From: Thiofilum flexile DSM 14609
GTDB taxonomy: Bacteria; Pseudomonadota; Gammaproteobacteria; Thiotrichales; Thiotrichaceae
Reading direction: 5' to 3'
DNA: 64,000 bases
Assembly: GCF_000380185.1 (NCBI RefSeq)
Contig: NZ_KB904750.1
Location: forward strand, 1 to 64,000
In this document: positions 44,244 to 53,268 of the stretch, piece by piece
How positions within the stretch are numbered: the first letter of the stretch is position 1
Layout of the letters: every line of letters starts with the position of its first letter
Translations under genes and position numbers: made by a program
The notes under the pieces: model-generated
Told to the model about the DNA's origin: nothing
The model's input: the letters and a program-made list of their open reading frames with translations, nothing else
The model's database searches: none

Positions 44244-44277
44244 ATTGTAATATTAACCTAGTATTTTAATCAACAAT
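44244..44277 (-). promoter_or_regulatory. iscR promoter with IscR type-1-like operator
   Basis: On the minus strand TTGATT (44273-44268) and TACAAT (44249-44244) are separated by 18 bases, a good sigma-70 promoter 66 bases before iscR. The -35 lies inside TTGATTAAAATACTAGGTTA, which matches much of the type-1 IscR consensus (GACTR-WWW-YAGTCRR). This arrangement suggests autorepression by [2Fe-2S]-IscR. Read by eye. Confidence 0.6.
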
Positions 44278-44567
44278 AATACTACATGCAGATGGTTAAA
44301 ACTACATTAAATTCCACTGACTATTGACCATACCCATGGTGATGGTCACCAACTAATAACTAACCTACATACACTAGGGATCACCTTTGCTCATCCATAA
44401 GCTCATTACTCTATCCTTACTTATCTATACTGGGTGCTTTAAAAAAAACTAACTTTCTCGCTAATACTTATCTTACCTCTAGCGACACTACCGTAGAGGT
44501 TATACTGAAATCTCATAATTATATTATGATTTAATTATATATAAACTATATATCAATACCAAGAGGC
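44278..44567. other. Intergenic region between iscR promoter and DUF1249 gene
   Basis: No gene is visible. Two short inverted repeats are present: TGACCAT/ATGGTCA (44325-44331 and 44342-44348) and ACCTCTA/TAGAGGT (44475-44481 and 44494-44500). The second could end transcription from the minus-strand DUF1249 gene. The stretch just before that gene's stop is AT-rich. Confidence 0.4.
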
Positions 44568-45023
44568 TTACTTAGAGGTTAGCGCAAATTGATACTGATG
44601 GCGACGTAAATGTCGTATCCATTTGTATAAAAATCGATTCGTACGCCAACGGTATGCCAACATACTATCTGCCGTACCTCGTAAAAAAGACTGGGCTTTT
44701 AAACCATGGGTTTGCCCTACTACCTCCACTTGACGCGCATCATGATAGACCCTGAGATCTAAATCATAGGAGCGCCCCCCCTCATGATCCGAGCTAAAGC
44801 AATAGGTTAGGGTTAGGTTAGTGGTGTGTTTTGCACGGTCGGTAATGGTTAAAGCAACCGGGACATGCCCCACCACTTTAGCCAGTGCATATTCTGGCAA
44901 AGCCTCAAACTCCCCCAAGAGCAAACGTAGCTGAATATAGTTCAACTCATACATTTCCATTAATGCACCAAATGATTGCGGCACGGGCGGAAAAAGGGAT
45001 TTACTTTGTTCTTTAAGTAGCAT
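44568..45023 (-). CDS. DUF1249 family protein (YqiB-like)
   Basis: About 151 residues. The segment YELNYIQLRLLLGEFEALPE, the HTTNLTLTYCFSSDHEGGRS middle and the RTNRFLYKWIRHLRRHQYQF ending match DUF1249 of gammaproteobacteria, whose function is unknown. An ATG at 45077 would extend it by 18 residues but would overlap the divergent pgm start; ATG 45023, preceded by GAAGAAATT, is preferred. It is soluble with no membrane segments. Confidence 0.72.
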   Translation of the reverse strand: MLLKEQSKSLFPPVPQSFGALMEMYELNYIQLRLLLGEFEALPEYALAKVVGHVPVALTITDRAKHTTNLTLTYCFSSDHEGGRSYDLDLRVYHDARQVEVVGQTHGLKAQSFLRGTADSMLAYRWRTNRFLYKWIRHLRRHQYQFALTSK

Positions 45024-45042
45024 AATTTCTTCATCTACGTGA

Positions 45043-46707
<1,665 letters not shown>

Positions 46708-46725
46708 TACAATAAGGAAAATCGA

Positions 46726-47418
46726 TTGAAGAAAGCGGTTGTACTGTTCAGTGGTGGGTTGGACTCCACCACTGTTTTGGCTCTGGTCAAAGCACGCGGG
46801 TATGAGGTTCATGCCCTATCGTTTAGTTATGGTCAACGTCACAGTGTTGAGTTAGAGATGGCACGGCGGGTTGCTGCTCATATGTCCGTCAGTAACCATA
46901 GCATTATTAATATCGACCCACAGGTATTTCAAGGCTCCGCCCTGACTTCTGCGCTTGAGGTTCCCAAAAATGCTCCGAATGAACCCATTGGGCAGGATAT
47001 ACCCATCACTTATGTACCCGCACGGAATACCATTTTTCTATCCTTTGCGTTGGGGCTAGCAGAAGTTATAGGAGCGGATGATATTTTTCTAGGGGTGAAT
47101 GCGGTGGACTATTCAGGCTACCCTGATTGCCGCCCCGAATTCATTGCCGCTTATGAGCAAATGGCTAATCTAGCAACCAAAGCTGCCGTGCAAGGCCGAC
47201 ACATGACCATACACACGCCACTAGCGGGCATGAATAAGGCGATGATTGTGCAAGAGGGTATGGCACTACAGGTCGATTATTCACTCACCAGTAGCTGTTA
47301 TGACCCCGCGCCAGATGGTCGCCCCTGTACGCGTTGTGATTCCTGTGTATTACGGGCAAAAGGTTTTGCGGAGGCGGGTTTGAAAGATCCGTTGTGGGTT
47401 AAATTTGGGCTAATTTAA
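46726..47418 (+). CDS. queC: 7-cyano-7-deazaguanine synthase QueC
   Basis: A 230-residue ATP-pyrophosphatase that makes preQ0 for queuosine. The PP-loop is [20 protein letters not shown], and [10 protein letters not shown] and [16 protein letters not shown] follow. The zinc site is [20 protein letters not shown] with four Cys. The start is TTG at 46726, preceded by AATAAGGAAA; family alignments begin at this [10 protein letters not shown] point. It is 18 bases after pgm and may share its transcript. The structured repeat copy 1 lies after the stop. Confidence 0.93.
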   Translation: MKKAVVLFSGGLDSTTVLALVKARGYEVHALSFSYGQRHSVELEMARRVAAHMSVSNHSIINIDPQVFQGSALTSALEVPKNAPNEPIGQDIPITYVPARNTIFLSFALGLAEVIGADDIFLGVNAVDYSGYPDCRPEFIAAYEQMANLATKAAVQGRHMTIHTPLAGMNKAMIVQEGMALQVDYSLTSSCYDPAPDGRPCTRCDSCVLRAKGFAEAGLKDPLWVKFGLI

Positions 47419-47441
47419 GCATTACATCACATCGGTTAGGT

Positions 47442-47549
47442 AAAAAGCCCACCAGTATTTCTGGAGCAGTCTTGGCGGCATCAATGCCGCCTTGTAGCGT
47501 ACAAGGACGTATTCACAGCGACTGCGGAAGACATACTGGTGGGCTCTTT
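47442..47549 (+). repeat. Structured intergenic repeat, copy 1 (short form, plus)
   Basis: Arms AGCCCACCAGTAT (47446-47458) and ATACTGGTGGGCT (47533-47545) enclose a 74-base core. The core carries GGAGCAGTC, a GGCGGCAT/ATGCCGCC hairpin, a CTTGTA-GCG-TACAAG hairpin and GACTGCGGAAG. CAGTC pairs with GACTG, leaving a GGA/GGA internal loop. It sits between convergent queC and the UspA gene, where it may also work as a terminator. Confidence 0.85.
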
Positions 47550-47571
47550 GCTCACAGACTACTAAACTAAA

Positions 47572-47599
47572 GAGCGTAACAAGTCACACTTGTTACGCT
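47572..47599 (-). terminator. Hairpin terminator of the TRAP/UspA operon
   Basis: AGCGTAACAAG and CTTGTTACGCT form an 11-bp perfect stem around a 6-base loop, followed in the minus direction by CTTTAGTTT. It lies 22 bases after the UspA stop. Confidence 0.7.
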
Positions 47600-47620
47600 T
47601 CATCTAGCAGAATACTTTTA

Positions 47621-48118
47621 TTAACTATTACTATTCGGTACTAAGAGCACCGGAATTTTACTGTGCTGGGTTAAAGTACGCGCGGTAGAACCTAATAAAG
47701 AATGCTTAGGTTTACCATTTGCATGCGTGCCCATCACAATTAAGTCCACATTATGCGTTTCGGCATAATGCTTAATGACCTCGGCGGGGTCACCCGCACT
47801 CACCGCAATTTTGTCAATAATTTCGTCTCTATCATGTAAAATATCATCCTCTTCCTCGCAATACTTATCTAAGCGCTGGCGCATGGTATCGGCGACTTGG
47901 CTGAGGCTTTCCTGCTCGACATTGGAGATATTTTTCTCTGGCAAATACATCGATAAAATCGCGCGTCCGGTAGAACCTAAAGGCGCTATGACATGCAGCA
48001 TAATAATTTTAGCTTTATGTATACGCGCCAAATTAATCGCTTGGCGAAATACCGGGCGTGTGTTAACGCCTAAATTCGTGGCATATAAAATCGTTTTAAA
48101 TGGCCTTACTTCAGGCAT
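47621..48118 (-). CDS. UspA-family universal stress protein, TeaD-like
   Basis: A 165-residue Usp domain. FKTILYATNLGVNTRPVFRQ opens the fold, KIIMLHVIAPLG follows, and the C-terminal DLIVMGTHANGKPKHSLLGS then T is the ATP-binding loop (G...GS spacing as in ATP-binding Usps, with Ala at one Gly position). It starts 12 bases after the dctM-like stop, so it is the last gene of the TRAP operon. In the Halomonas TeaABC ectoine transporter the same position holds TeaD, an ATP-binding Usp that modulates uptake; a similar role here is inferred. Confidence 0.82.
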   Translation of the reverse strand: MPEVRPFKTILYATNLGVNTRPVFRQAINLARIHKAKIIMLHVIAPLGSTGRAILSMYLPEKNISNVEQESLSQVADTMRQRLDKYCEEEDDILHDRDEIIDKIAVSAGDPAEVIKHYAETHNVDLIVMGTHANGKPKHSLLGSTARTLTQHSKIPVLLVPNSNS

Positions 48119-48130
48119 GGTAAGTGACTC

Positions 48131-49414
48131 CTATATCAAACCCATTAACTGTGGTAACCATAGACTAATAGCGGGTATATAGGTTATTAACATTAAAAAC
48201 GCTAACATGGTTAATAACCAAGGCCATACCGCTATTGTTAGTTCGGTAATACCCATTTTCGCAATCCCTGAAGCGACATATAAGTTCAAGCCTACAGGGG
48301 GGGTACACAAACCGATCTCCATATTGACCACCATAATAATCCCAAAGTGAATAGGGTCAATGCCTAATTTCATTGCCATAGGAAATAGAATCGGCGCAAA
48401 AATTAAGACGATACTCGAAGGCTCCATAAAGTTGCCTGCCATGAGTAATAAGATATTGACAATCAAGAGGAAAACAATAACGCCCATGCCTTGTGCTAAC
48501 ATCCAGTCTGCTAAGGATTGAGGAATATTTTCATTAGTCAAAATAAAGGAGAACATCACCGCATTGGTAATAATATAAAGCAGCATAGCCGACATGCTAG
48601 CGGAGTTTAACAGGACTTTAGGGACGTCTCTCAAACCCATATCTTTATACACAAATACCGCTATTACAAACGCATAGACCGCACTCATTGCTGCCGCTTC
48701 AGTCGGTGTAAAGAGGCCGGTATAAATCCCTCCCATCACGACTACAATCAAGAGTAAACCCCAAATGGAGTCCAAGAACGAGGTAAGACGCTGTTGAGTG
48801 CTCGCTTTAGGCTGACGGGGATAGTTAAACTTTTTCGCACGCCGCCAAGTGGTAAAACCTAAGAAACCCGCCAACATCGCGCCCGGAATCACGCCCGCCA
48901 TAAACAAAGCTCCTACTGAGCTATTGGTGGCGACCGCGTACATGACCATGACAATAGAGGGCGGAATCAAAATCCCTAAACCACCTGAGGTGGTAATAAC
49001 ACCGGCACCGAAATCTTTAGGGAAGCCCGCTTTTAGCATCGCGGGTAATAAAATTGCACCAATAGCCACAACGGTAGCAGGACTAGAACCAGAGACAGCG
49101 GCAAAAAGCGCACACGCCACCACGCCCGCTAAGCCTAAGCCACCATACCAATGCCCTACCATAGAGGAGGCAAAATTGATCATGCGTTTAGCGACCCCGC
49201 CGTGGGTCAAGAAATTACCCGCCAAGATAAAGAAGGGAATCGCCATAATTTCAAATTTTTCAATCCCCGTGAATAGCTTTAACGCTACCGCCTCAACGGG
49301 CACCGAACTCATGGTGAATAAAAAGGTTAATACGGTAAGCCCCAATGCAATCGAAATGGGCATGCCCGTCAGCATAAGAACCGTCAATAAACCAAAAATG
49401 ACTAATGCACTCAT
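48131..49414 (-). CDS. dctM: TRAP transporter large permease (DctM-like)
   Basis: A 427-residue protein with 11-12 hydrophobic helices. MPISIALGLTVLTFLF, IPFFILAGNFLTHGGVAKRM, VSGSSPATVVAIGAILLPAM and GLGILIPPSIVMVMYAVAT are characteristic DctM segments, and MEIGLCTPPVGLNLYVASGI closes the C-terminus. It carries the solute across the inner membrane with the Q subunit and the binding protein, driven by ion gradients. Its first base overlaps the dctQ stop. Confidence 0.92.
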   Translation of the reverse strand: MSALVIFGLLTVLMLTGMPISIALGLTVLTFLFTMSSVPVEAVALKLFTGIEKFEIMAIPFFILAGNFLTHGGVAKRMINFASSMVGHWYGGLGLAGVVACALFAAVSGSSPATVVAIGAILLPAMLKAGFPKDFGAGVITTSGGLGILIPPSIVMVMYAVATNSSVGALFMAGVIPGAMLAGFLGFTTWRRAKKFNYPRQPKASTQQRLTSFLDSIWGLLLIVVVMGGIYTGLFTPTEAAAMSAVYAFVIAVFVYKDMGLRDVPKVLLNSASMSAMLLYIITNAVMFSFILTNENIPQSLADWMLAQGMGVIVFLLIVNILLLMAGNFMEPSSIVLIFAPILFPMAMKLGIDPIHFGIIMVVNMEIGLCTPPVGLNLYVASGIAKMGITELTIAVWPWLLTMLAFLMLITYIPAISLWLPQLMGLI

Positions 49415-50037
49415 TATTTACGCCCCACTTTAATTTCTAAGGGTTCCGTTTCCTCTAAACCGTCGACATGACCGTGATCATGATGCGGTAAATCGCCCGT
49501 TTTTAAGAAAGTGATAAACACCTGTATAAAGCGAAAACACATGAGCGTAGACCCCAAAGGCACGGCTAAATACACCGCCCAAGTAGGCCATTCCAGATCG
49601 GGTGTAGTAGGCCCCTCGTAATACTCCCCAGTTTCTAAGCCAAAGGTCGTGAGTGTGGTATACGCCAGACCATTTTCCCATACCAAACGTCCGCCTAAGA
49701 TCGCTACTGTTGCGGTAAACAAAATACAAGCGCCCAAGGCAAAAAAAGTTGTAAGACGACGTTTATCAGCCGATAAACGATTGACTAAGACATCAACGCC
49801 CACATGAATACCTTGGCGTACCCCATAGGCTGCACCAAATTTAGCCATCCAGACGAATAAAATAATGCACAGCTCTTGTGCCCAGCTCAGATTGATCTTT
49901 AGCAATCCATCTTGCAGCGCACCTAGAGACGACATACCAGAGGTGTAACGATGCACAACGGCAACAAAAATAACTAACGTAGCCGCTGCAATCAAAAAGG
50001 TAATAAAGATTTCTTCCAGACGATCAAGCCATTTCAT
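49414..50037 (-). CDS. dctQ: TRAP transporter small permease (DctQ-like)
   Basis: A 207-residue protein with four membrane helices. MKWLDRLEEIFITFLIAAAT opens the first, LSWAQELCIILFVWMAKFGA is the DctQ motif, and WPTWAVYLAVPLGSTLMCFR is near the end. The start is ATG 50037 because the GGAGGAGG immediately before it makes a well-spaced ribosome site; an ATG 15 bases upstream overlaps that site. The C-terminal tail is His/Glu-rich (HHDHGHVDGLEETEP). It pairs with the large permease. Confidence 0.88.
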   Translation of the reverse strand: MKWLDRLEEIFITFLIAAATLVIFVAVVHRYTSGMSSLGALQDGLLKINLSWAQELCIILFVWMAKFGAAYGVRQGIHVGVDVLVNRLSADKRRLTTFFALGACILFTATVAILGGRLVWENGLAYTTLTTFGLETGEYYEGPTTPDLEWPTWAVYLAVPLGSTLMCFRFIQVFITFLKTGDLPHHDHGHVDGLEETEPLEIKVGRK

Positions 50038-50166
50038 AGTGGCCTCCTCCATAGCAAGCTTTAATAATCACACTCCAACTAATTAGCGGATAATTAGCTG
50101 GAGTGGAGAAACTTGAAGCGATTATGAGCTACCTGCAACAGGGACACAGGTAGCAAAGAACATTAA

Positions 50167-51171
50167 CTATTTAGCGGGATCAAAACCAGTCGTAGTATAA
50201 ATAGAGTCAATTAACTCTTTGCCAATACGATCAGACATTTCAGCATGCACAGGCGCTAGGGCTTTTTGCATGGCCTTAACTTCATCTTCAGTTGGGGTAT
50301 AAATTTCTGTTTTACCTGACGCTTTAACCGCTTCTAGTGATTTGTCATTTTCCTCTTTAGCGATTTGGTTGGCATAGTCAGTCGCCTCTTTTAAAGCTTC
50401 TTCTAAACCTGTACGTACGGCAGGATCTAACTTTTCCCAAAAACCTCTATTAGCAATCACGGCATAACCTAAATAACCATGATTCGTTAAACTGACATGC
50501 TTTTGCACTTCATGCATTTTTTGGGTGTAGAGATTAGACGGTGGGTTTTCAGTCCCATCCACAACGCCGGTTTGTAGGGCTTGATAGGTTTCAGAGAATG
50601 GCATGACTTGAGGATTAGAGCCCAATGCACGCATTTGCGCCTCTAATACTTTAGAGGACTGAATACGCATTTTTAAGCCTTTGTAATCATCTGGCATTTT
50701 TAAAGGCTTATTAGCACTCATTACTTTAAAGCCATTATCCCAGTAAGCCAGACCTTTCACGCCTTTTTTCTCAAGCTTGTCTAATAAACTCTTACCCACC
50801 TCACCTTCAGTAACTTTGTGTAGGTCTTCATAGTTACGGAAAATATACGGGAGATCAAAGACTTCAAACTCTTTTACCCCTAATGGGCCAAATTTAGCTA
50901 AGGAGGGGGCTAACATTTGTACAGCACCCATTTGCAGCGCTTCCATTTCCTCTTTATCTTTATACAGTGTGCTATTAGGGTAAACCTCGATTTTTACCGC
51001 ACCATTGGTTTTGGCTTCGGCTAATTCTTTAAACTTTTCAGCCGCTTTACCTTTTGGAGTATCGGGTGCAACCACATGGCTAAACTTAATCATGATAGGA
51101 TCAGCCGCTTGAGCTGATAAAGCAGCCACGCCAAACACTACAGCTACTGCCAAACTTACTAAAGGTTTCAT
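50167..51171 (-). CDS. dctP: TRAP transporter periplasmic solute-binding protein (DctP-like)
   Basis: About 334 residues. A signal peptide (MKPLVSLAVAVVFGVAALSA) is cut after QAA. IKFSHVVAPDTPKGKAAEKF is the DctP N-terminus, MRIQSSKVLEAQMRALGSNP contains the conserved Arg that clamps the carboxylate, and MPFSETYQALQTGVVDGTEN is the second signature. The substrate is a C4-dicarboxylate or similar organic acid. ATG 51171 is preferred, with GGAGAG six bases before it, over ATG 51183. It leads the dctPQM-usp operon. Confidence 0.9.
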   Translation of the reverse strand: MKPLVSLAVAVVFGVAALSAQAADPIMIKFSHVVAPDTPKGKAAEKFKELAEAKTNGAVKIEVYPNSTLYKDKEEMEALQMGAVQMLAPSLAKFGPLGVKEFEVFDLPYIFRNYEDLHKVTEGEVGKSLLDKLEKKGVKGLAYWDNGFKVMSANKPLKMPDDYKGLKMRIQSSKVLEAQMRALGSNPQVMPFSETYQALQTGVVDGTENPPSNLYTQKMHEVQKHVSLTNHGYLGYAVIANRGFWEKLDPAVRTGLEEALKEATDYANQIAKEENDKSLEAVKASGKTEIYTPTEDEVKAMQKALAPVHAEMSDRIGKELIDSIYTTTGFDPAK

Positions 51172-51357
51172 CACTCTCTCCATTTTAAACGGTTTGTGTC
51201 ACTTACTTAACCGGACTATTATTAAAGGAAAGGTAGGCGTTTGACTAGCCTTACCGCTAAATTTATTTAATCCGTCAATACTAATCAATGACTTATATAG
51301 CAACCTGACGATAGAATGCTAAATACTCGCGCAAAATGGTGAAAATAAATGCCTGCC

Positions 51358-51399
51358 ACCGCCTTGTTCACCTAGATTACCGCCTTGTTCACCTAGATT
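51358..51399. repeat. 21-bp perfect tandem duplication
   Basis: Two adjacent copies of a 21-base unit starting ACCGCCTTGTTCACC and ending TAGATT lie at 51358-51378 and 51379-51399. They are identical, so the duplication is recent or maintained. They lie ~190 bases upstream of the dctP start and could double a regulator site. Confidence 0.75.
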
Positions 51400-51539
51400 C
51401 TTGTCTATTACATTGAATGCGAATATTAACTACTTAATACTCATCCCATAAAAATTTAAGACACTAACCCTCTTTTTAAATTTTAAGCACTATAATCTAG
51501 ATTCAAATCCAACGAACCCTTTACTGTTAAGTAGGTATA

Positions 51540-51703
51540 CCAAAGTAATTGAGTATTTCTGGAGCAGTCTTGGCGGCAGGGATGCCACCTTGTAGCGTAC
51601 AGGGAGGTATTATTCGGCGCGTCCTTGCGCCTCTCAAGCTGGCGTGAAAAATCGTTCCTGACGATTTTTTCACAGCGGCGGAAGAAATATTCGATTACTT
51701 TGG
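51540..51703 (+). repeat. Structured intergenic repeat, copy 2 (long form, plus)
   Basis: The 20-base arms CCAAAGTAATTGAGTATTTC (51540-51559) and GAAATATTCGATTACTTTGG (51684-51703) pair fully, counting two G-U wobbles in plus-strand RNA. The core matches copies 1 and 4 (GGAGCAGTCTTGGCGGCAGG, ...CTTGTAGCGTACAGG). Before CACAGCG it has an extra ~60-base module with GGCGC/GCGCC and GTGAAAAATCG/CGATTTTTTCAC hairpins, shared with copy 3. It is in a divergent gap, so it is not simply a terminator. Confidence 0.85.
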
Positions 51704-51764
51704 CTCAAGTACTGACTCAGTATTCATTACAGATCACAACATATAGCAATTAATAGGAACGATT

Positions 51765-52127
51765 ATGCGTATACTATGGGGCGGACTTTTATGGTTAACA
51801 TTAAGCAGCTACGCAGGAGCCGCCAACCTCAATTGTACCGAGATTGAAAAATTCTCTGATGATGACTCCGCCATCGACCTGTGTCTAAAACAAGCGAATG
51901 ACACTCTCAATAGAAATTATGAGCAATTACAAAAGCGCTATAAAACGAGTCGGGAAAAATCAACCGCTCTACTCAATATGCAAATTGCGTGGTTAGCCTT
52001 ACGTGAAGCCCAATGCGATCTCGCCGGCTATAATGCTCAAACCAAGAATAGTTTAATGCGCACCGCACAACGTTGTGTCGTTAAGATGACGCTAAAACGT
52101 GCCCATGAATTAAGGGAAATGCCATAA
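51765..52127 (+). CDS. LprI-like (DUF1311) secreted protein
   Basis: A 120-residue protein. A signal peptide (MRILWGGLLWLTLSSYAGA) is followed by the LprI/DUF1311 pattern: ALNxTEI-type start LNCTEIEKFSDDDSAIDLCL, NDTLNRNYEQLQKRYK, MQIAWLALREAQCDLAGYN and a final RCVVKMTLKRAHEL. Four Cys are spaced as in lysozyme-inhibitor-like LprI proteins. Family members are periplasmic; lysozyme inhibition is shown only for some. It lies 41 bases before the thioredoxin-like gene. Confidence 0.75.
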   Translation: MRILWGGLLWLTLSSYAGAANLNCTEIEKFSDDDSAIDLCLKQANDTLNRNYEQLQKRYKTSREKSTALLNMQIAWLALREAQCDLAGYNAQTKNSLMRTAQRCVVKMTLKRAHELREMP

Positions 52128-52174
52128 AACTTATTTTATACTGTGCTGCTTAATACAACTCTTGTACCTTGACG

Positions 52175-52510
52175 ATGCTGCCAACTATCACGGATTTAAA
52201 CTTTTACGCTGTACTCGCCGAGCATCCTGATCCCACCTTAATACTCGTGACAGCACCCCACTGTGGCGCTTGTCAGGTATTAAGACAGGCGCTATCACAC
52301 TCAACTCTCGCAAATGCTATGCCGATTTTTGAGCTAGACGCCGTGCATAATTCTAGCATTGTACAAGAGTTGGAAATTTTCCATTTGCCCGCCCTGTTTT
52401 TGTATGTCAATGGTGAGTTTCACGCCGAGCTACGCACTGAACCTAAACCACGGGCGATTCAACAGGCGTTAGAACATGCCCTCACCCAACCGGCAGAGGA
52501 AGCACCTTAA
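52175..52510 (+). CDS. Thioredoxin-like protein
   Basis: About 111 residues with a thioredoxin fold: LILVTAPHCGACQVLRQAL carries the CxxC active site (CGAC, about residues 30-33), IFELDAVHNSSIVQELEIFH carries the central strand, and LPALFLYVNGEF has the cis-Pro. It has no signal peptide, so it is cytoplasmic. ATG 52175 is chosen; a TTG at 52169 would add two residues. The stop overlaps the ampD start by one base, so they are coupled. Confidence 0.75.
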   Translation: MLPTITDLNFYAVLAEHPDPTLILVTAPHCGACQVLRQALSHSTLANAMPIFELDAVHNSSIVQELEIFHLPALFLYVNGEFHAELRTEPKPRAIQQALEHALTQPAEEAP

Positions 52511-53100
52511 TGATTGATACCCAAACGGGCTTATATAGCTTAGCCCGTCAATGTCCTTCACCCAATCACGATGAACGTCCTGCAGGGTGTGTGCCTGATT
52601 TAATCGTGCTGCACAATATTAGCCTACCGCCTTATGAGTTTGGTGGGAATTGGATTGATCAACTCTTTACCAATCAGCTTGATCCTAATGCTCACCCTTT
52701 CTTTGCCACTATTACCCATTTACGGGTGGCGAGTCATCTCTTGATTCGTCGTCAAGGCGAAGTCGTGCAATATGTCCCCTTTCATCAAAGAGCTTTTCAT
52801 GCGGGGGTATCCCGTTATCAAGGGCGTGAGCGTTGTAATGATTTTTCTATTGGGATTGAAATCGAGGGGACAGATTTTGAGCCTTTTACAGAAGCACAGT
52901 ATTTAGCACTAGAGGCTTTATTACCCGAATTAGTCGAGGCTTATCCCACCTTAAGCCTTAAGCATATTACCGGGCATGAGCATATCGCCCCCGGACGTAA
53001 AACCGATCCAGGGCCTTATTTTGATTGGGCACGCTTATCTAAACGCTTAGGTGTCACATTACCCGCTGATGCAGGCAATGTATTGGGACATTTTGCCTAA
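52510..53100 (+). CDS. ampD: 1,6-anhydro-N-acetylmuramyl-L-alanine amidase AmpD
   Basis: A 196-residue zinc amidase that cleaves anhydro-muropeptides during peptidoglycan recycling in the cytosol. LIVLHNISLPPYEFGG, VASHLLIRRQGEVVQYVPF and the CNDFSIGIEIEGTDFEPFTE segment are AmpD motifs. The zinc ligands are His in LHNIS, His in ITGHEHIAPGRKTDPGPYFD and Asp in that same segment. No signal peptide is present, which fits AmpD rather than AmiD. It is coupled to the thioredoxin-like gene. Confidence 0.93.
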   Translation: MIDTQTGLYSLARQCPSPNHDERPAGCVPDLIVLHNISLPPYEFGGNWIDQLFTNQLDPNAHPFFATITHLRVASHLLIRRQGEVVQYVPFHQRAFHAGVSRYQGRERCNDFSIGIEIEGTDFEPFTEAQYLALEALLPELVEAYPTLSLKHITGHEHIAPGRKTDPGPYFDWARLSKRLGVTLPADAGNVLGHFA

Positions 53101-53110
53101 GTAGCCCCTA

Positions 53111-53252
53111 AAAAGTAGTCGAGTATTACCGCCACAGTCGCTGTGAAAAAATCGTCAGGAGCGATTTTTCACGCCAGCTTGAGAGGCGCAAGGACGCGCC
53201 GAATAATAAATCCCTGCCGCCAAGACTGCTCCGGTAATACCCGACTACTTTT
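53111..53252 (-). repeat. Structured intergenic repeat, copy 3 (long form, minus)
   Basis: Arms at 53111-53131 and 53232-53252 pair over 21 bases. Read on the minus strand the one imperfect pair is G-U; on the plus strand it would be A-C. The core on the minus strand reads GGAGCAGTCTTGGCGGCAGG and shares the extra hairpin module of copy 2, but lacks ~26 bases holding the CTTGTAGCG hairpin. It lies between convergent ampD and der. Confidence 0.85.
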
Positions 53253-53268
53253 AGTCGTTAACAGATAC

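Larger units (their letters stand above)
51184..51764. other. Divergent intergenic region between dctP and the LprI-like gene
   Basis: This 581-bp gap contains the 21-bp tandem duplication at 51358-51399 and the long-form structured repeat copy 2 (51540-51703). The promoter of the TRAP operon must lie in the left part, but I see no clear -35/-10. No small open frame looks convincing. Confidence 0.45.

Noticed and set aside
47459-47532. A tRNA or tmRNA-like gene in the repeat core
   Set aside because: The cloverleaf-like fold lacks a T-loop GTTCRA sequence, an anticodon arm of the right size and a CCA-end acceptor; it is a repeat element.
48849-49433. A 194-residue plus-strand open frame in the dctM region
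   Set aside because: It is Lys/Pro/Ala-rich antisense of a conserved membrane protein, with no ribosome site or family match.
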